From Desulfobacteraceae bacterium (GTDB taxonomy: Bacteria; Desulfobacterota; Desulfobacteria; Desulfobacterales; Desulfococcaceae): a stretch of DNA of 52,037 bases. Positions 51,624 through 52,037 of the stretch are shown here, piece after piece (within the stretch, counting starts at the first letter, position 1; each line of letters starts with the position of its first letter). Below the pieces are notes generated by a model, which worked only from the letters and a program-made list of their open reading frames with translations, was not told the origin of the DNA and made no database searches. Position numbers and translations under genes: made by a program. The stretch spans positions 1-52,037 of the forward strand of contig JAABRU010000027.1 of the NCBI GenBank assembly GCA_011390755.1. Reading direction: 5' to 3'.

Positions 51624-52037
51624 GATATATTTTCCTTTACTCTGATTTTATCCTGTATACTCAGCAGTGGAATAAACGGAGCTGCTGAATTTCGGACTCC
51701 GTTTTCCCTATGCTGAAATCTGCCGGTGACACGGAATCATTTCAGCCTGTCTCCGAAATTCGGAACTTTTCAGAAAGTGCAGTTTATGCCGGTGGGCAGT
51801 ATGAAAGAATTTCCGTAAGATAATCCGACCTGCGGTTCTTTGCTGCAAAGCAGTCGGCCTGCTCTGCGGGCATGTGAAATTCTGCGCGGCAATGCAGTGC
51901 TCTGCTTCACTTACAATTGCAGGTCGGGTTGGCGAAGCGTAAGGCACTCAGCAAAAAATAACTGCCCCGTTTCATCTGATTGGGGGACGGAATGCACAGT
52001 TTCTGTTTATCCGCAGAATATTTCCGGAGGATTTATT
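51624..52037. other. Terminal region with a repeat copy
   Basis: The first part has a CTGCTGAATTTCGGACTCC / GTCTCCGAAATTCGG inverted match (about 51678-51762). From 51941 to the window end is the repeat inverted with respect to 45159-45258. No gene; the open frame at 51708-51947 has no support. Confidence 0.45.
51941..52037. repeat. 100-bp repeat, partner of 45159-45258 in inverted orientation
   Basis: Runs to the window end from AAGGCACTCAGCAAAAAATA. It may continue beyond the window. Confidence 0.75.

Overview
The window looks like a chromosomal segment of an anaerobic, sulfate-reducing Desulfobacterota (Desulfobacterales-like) bacterium. The pointers are a class III tetraheme cytochrome c with a NarI-type membrane cytochrome b, a MetV-type methylene-tetrahydrofolate reductase partner, a DUF6178 protein, a CooT-type nickel protein, a DUF134/Mrp pair, and an unusually dense load of short inverted-repeat elements between genes. 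I recognised no rRNA, tRNA or CRISPR array. Assignments come from reading the sequence, not from searches.

Layout: 0.7-4.4 kb, a 1219-residue class A penicillin-binding protein fused to a P-loop NTPase and a TPR-like region. 4.9-6.7 kb, Mrp-type ATPase and DUF134 regulator on the minus strand. 8.0-10.4 kb, a cyclic-2,3-diphosphoglycerate-synthetase-like GTPase and carbamate kinase. 11.2-16.9 kb, a TraB-family membrane protein, then an RND adaptor and pump. 17.6-23.9 kb, nuoN, nuoM and nuoL on the minus strand, with an AT-rich three-gene insert between nuoM and nuoL. 24.0-29.6 kb, an AT-rich accessory island: a nucleotidyltransferase with a small partner, a GC-rich structured block, two membrane or secreted hypotheticals, and an IS630-family element that truncated a DNA methyltransferase. 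30.3-35.4 kb, DUF6178, an AmpG-like permease, a TrpF-like protein and EF-P. 36.2-38.2 kb, a hybrid histidine kinase. 39.6-41.9 kb, a four-gene redox operon (NarI-like cytochrome b, small 4Fe-4S protein, tetraheme c3, MetV). 42.4-51.6 kb, two M48 metallopeptidases, an AIM24-family protein, a CcbP-like calcium-binding protein, a CooT/DUF3842/ParB/ParA operon and a universal stress protein.

Two things stand out. First, gene architectures: the NTPase-TPR-PBP1A fusion, and the membrane redox operon ending in metV, which suggests electron flow between the quinone or cytochrome c pool and the methyl branch of the Wood-Ljungdahl pathway. Second, at least ten families of short non-coding inverted-repeat elements (about 70-320 bp) fill the intergenic space. 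Several carry clear target-site duplications (8 bp AACATTTA; 5 bp ATTTC, ATAAT and ACACA; 6 bp AATTTT; 4 bp CTAG, TTAA or CTAA), some are nested three deep, and some sit against start or stop codons of real genes. No full-length transposase matching their ends is in the window, so they look like non-autonomous (MITE-like) elements.
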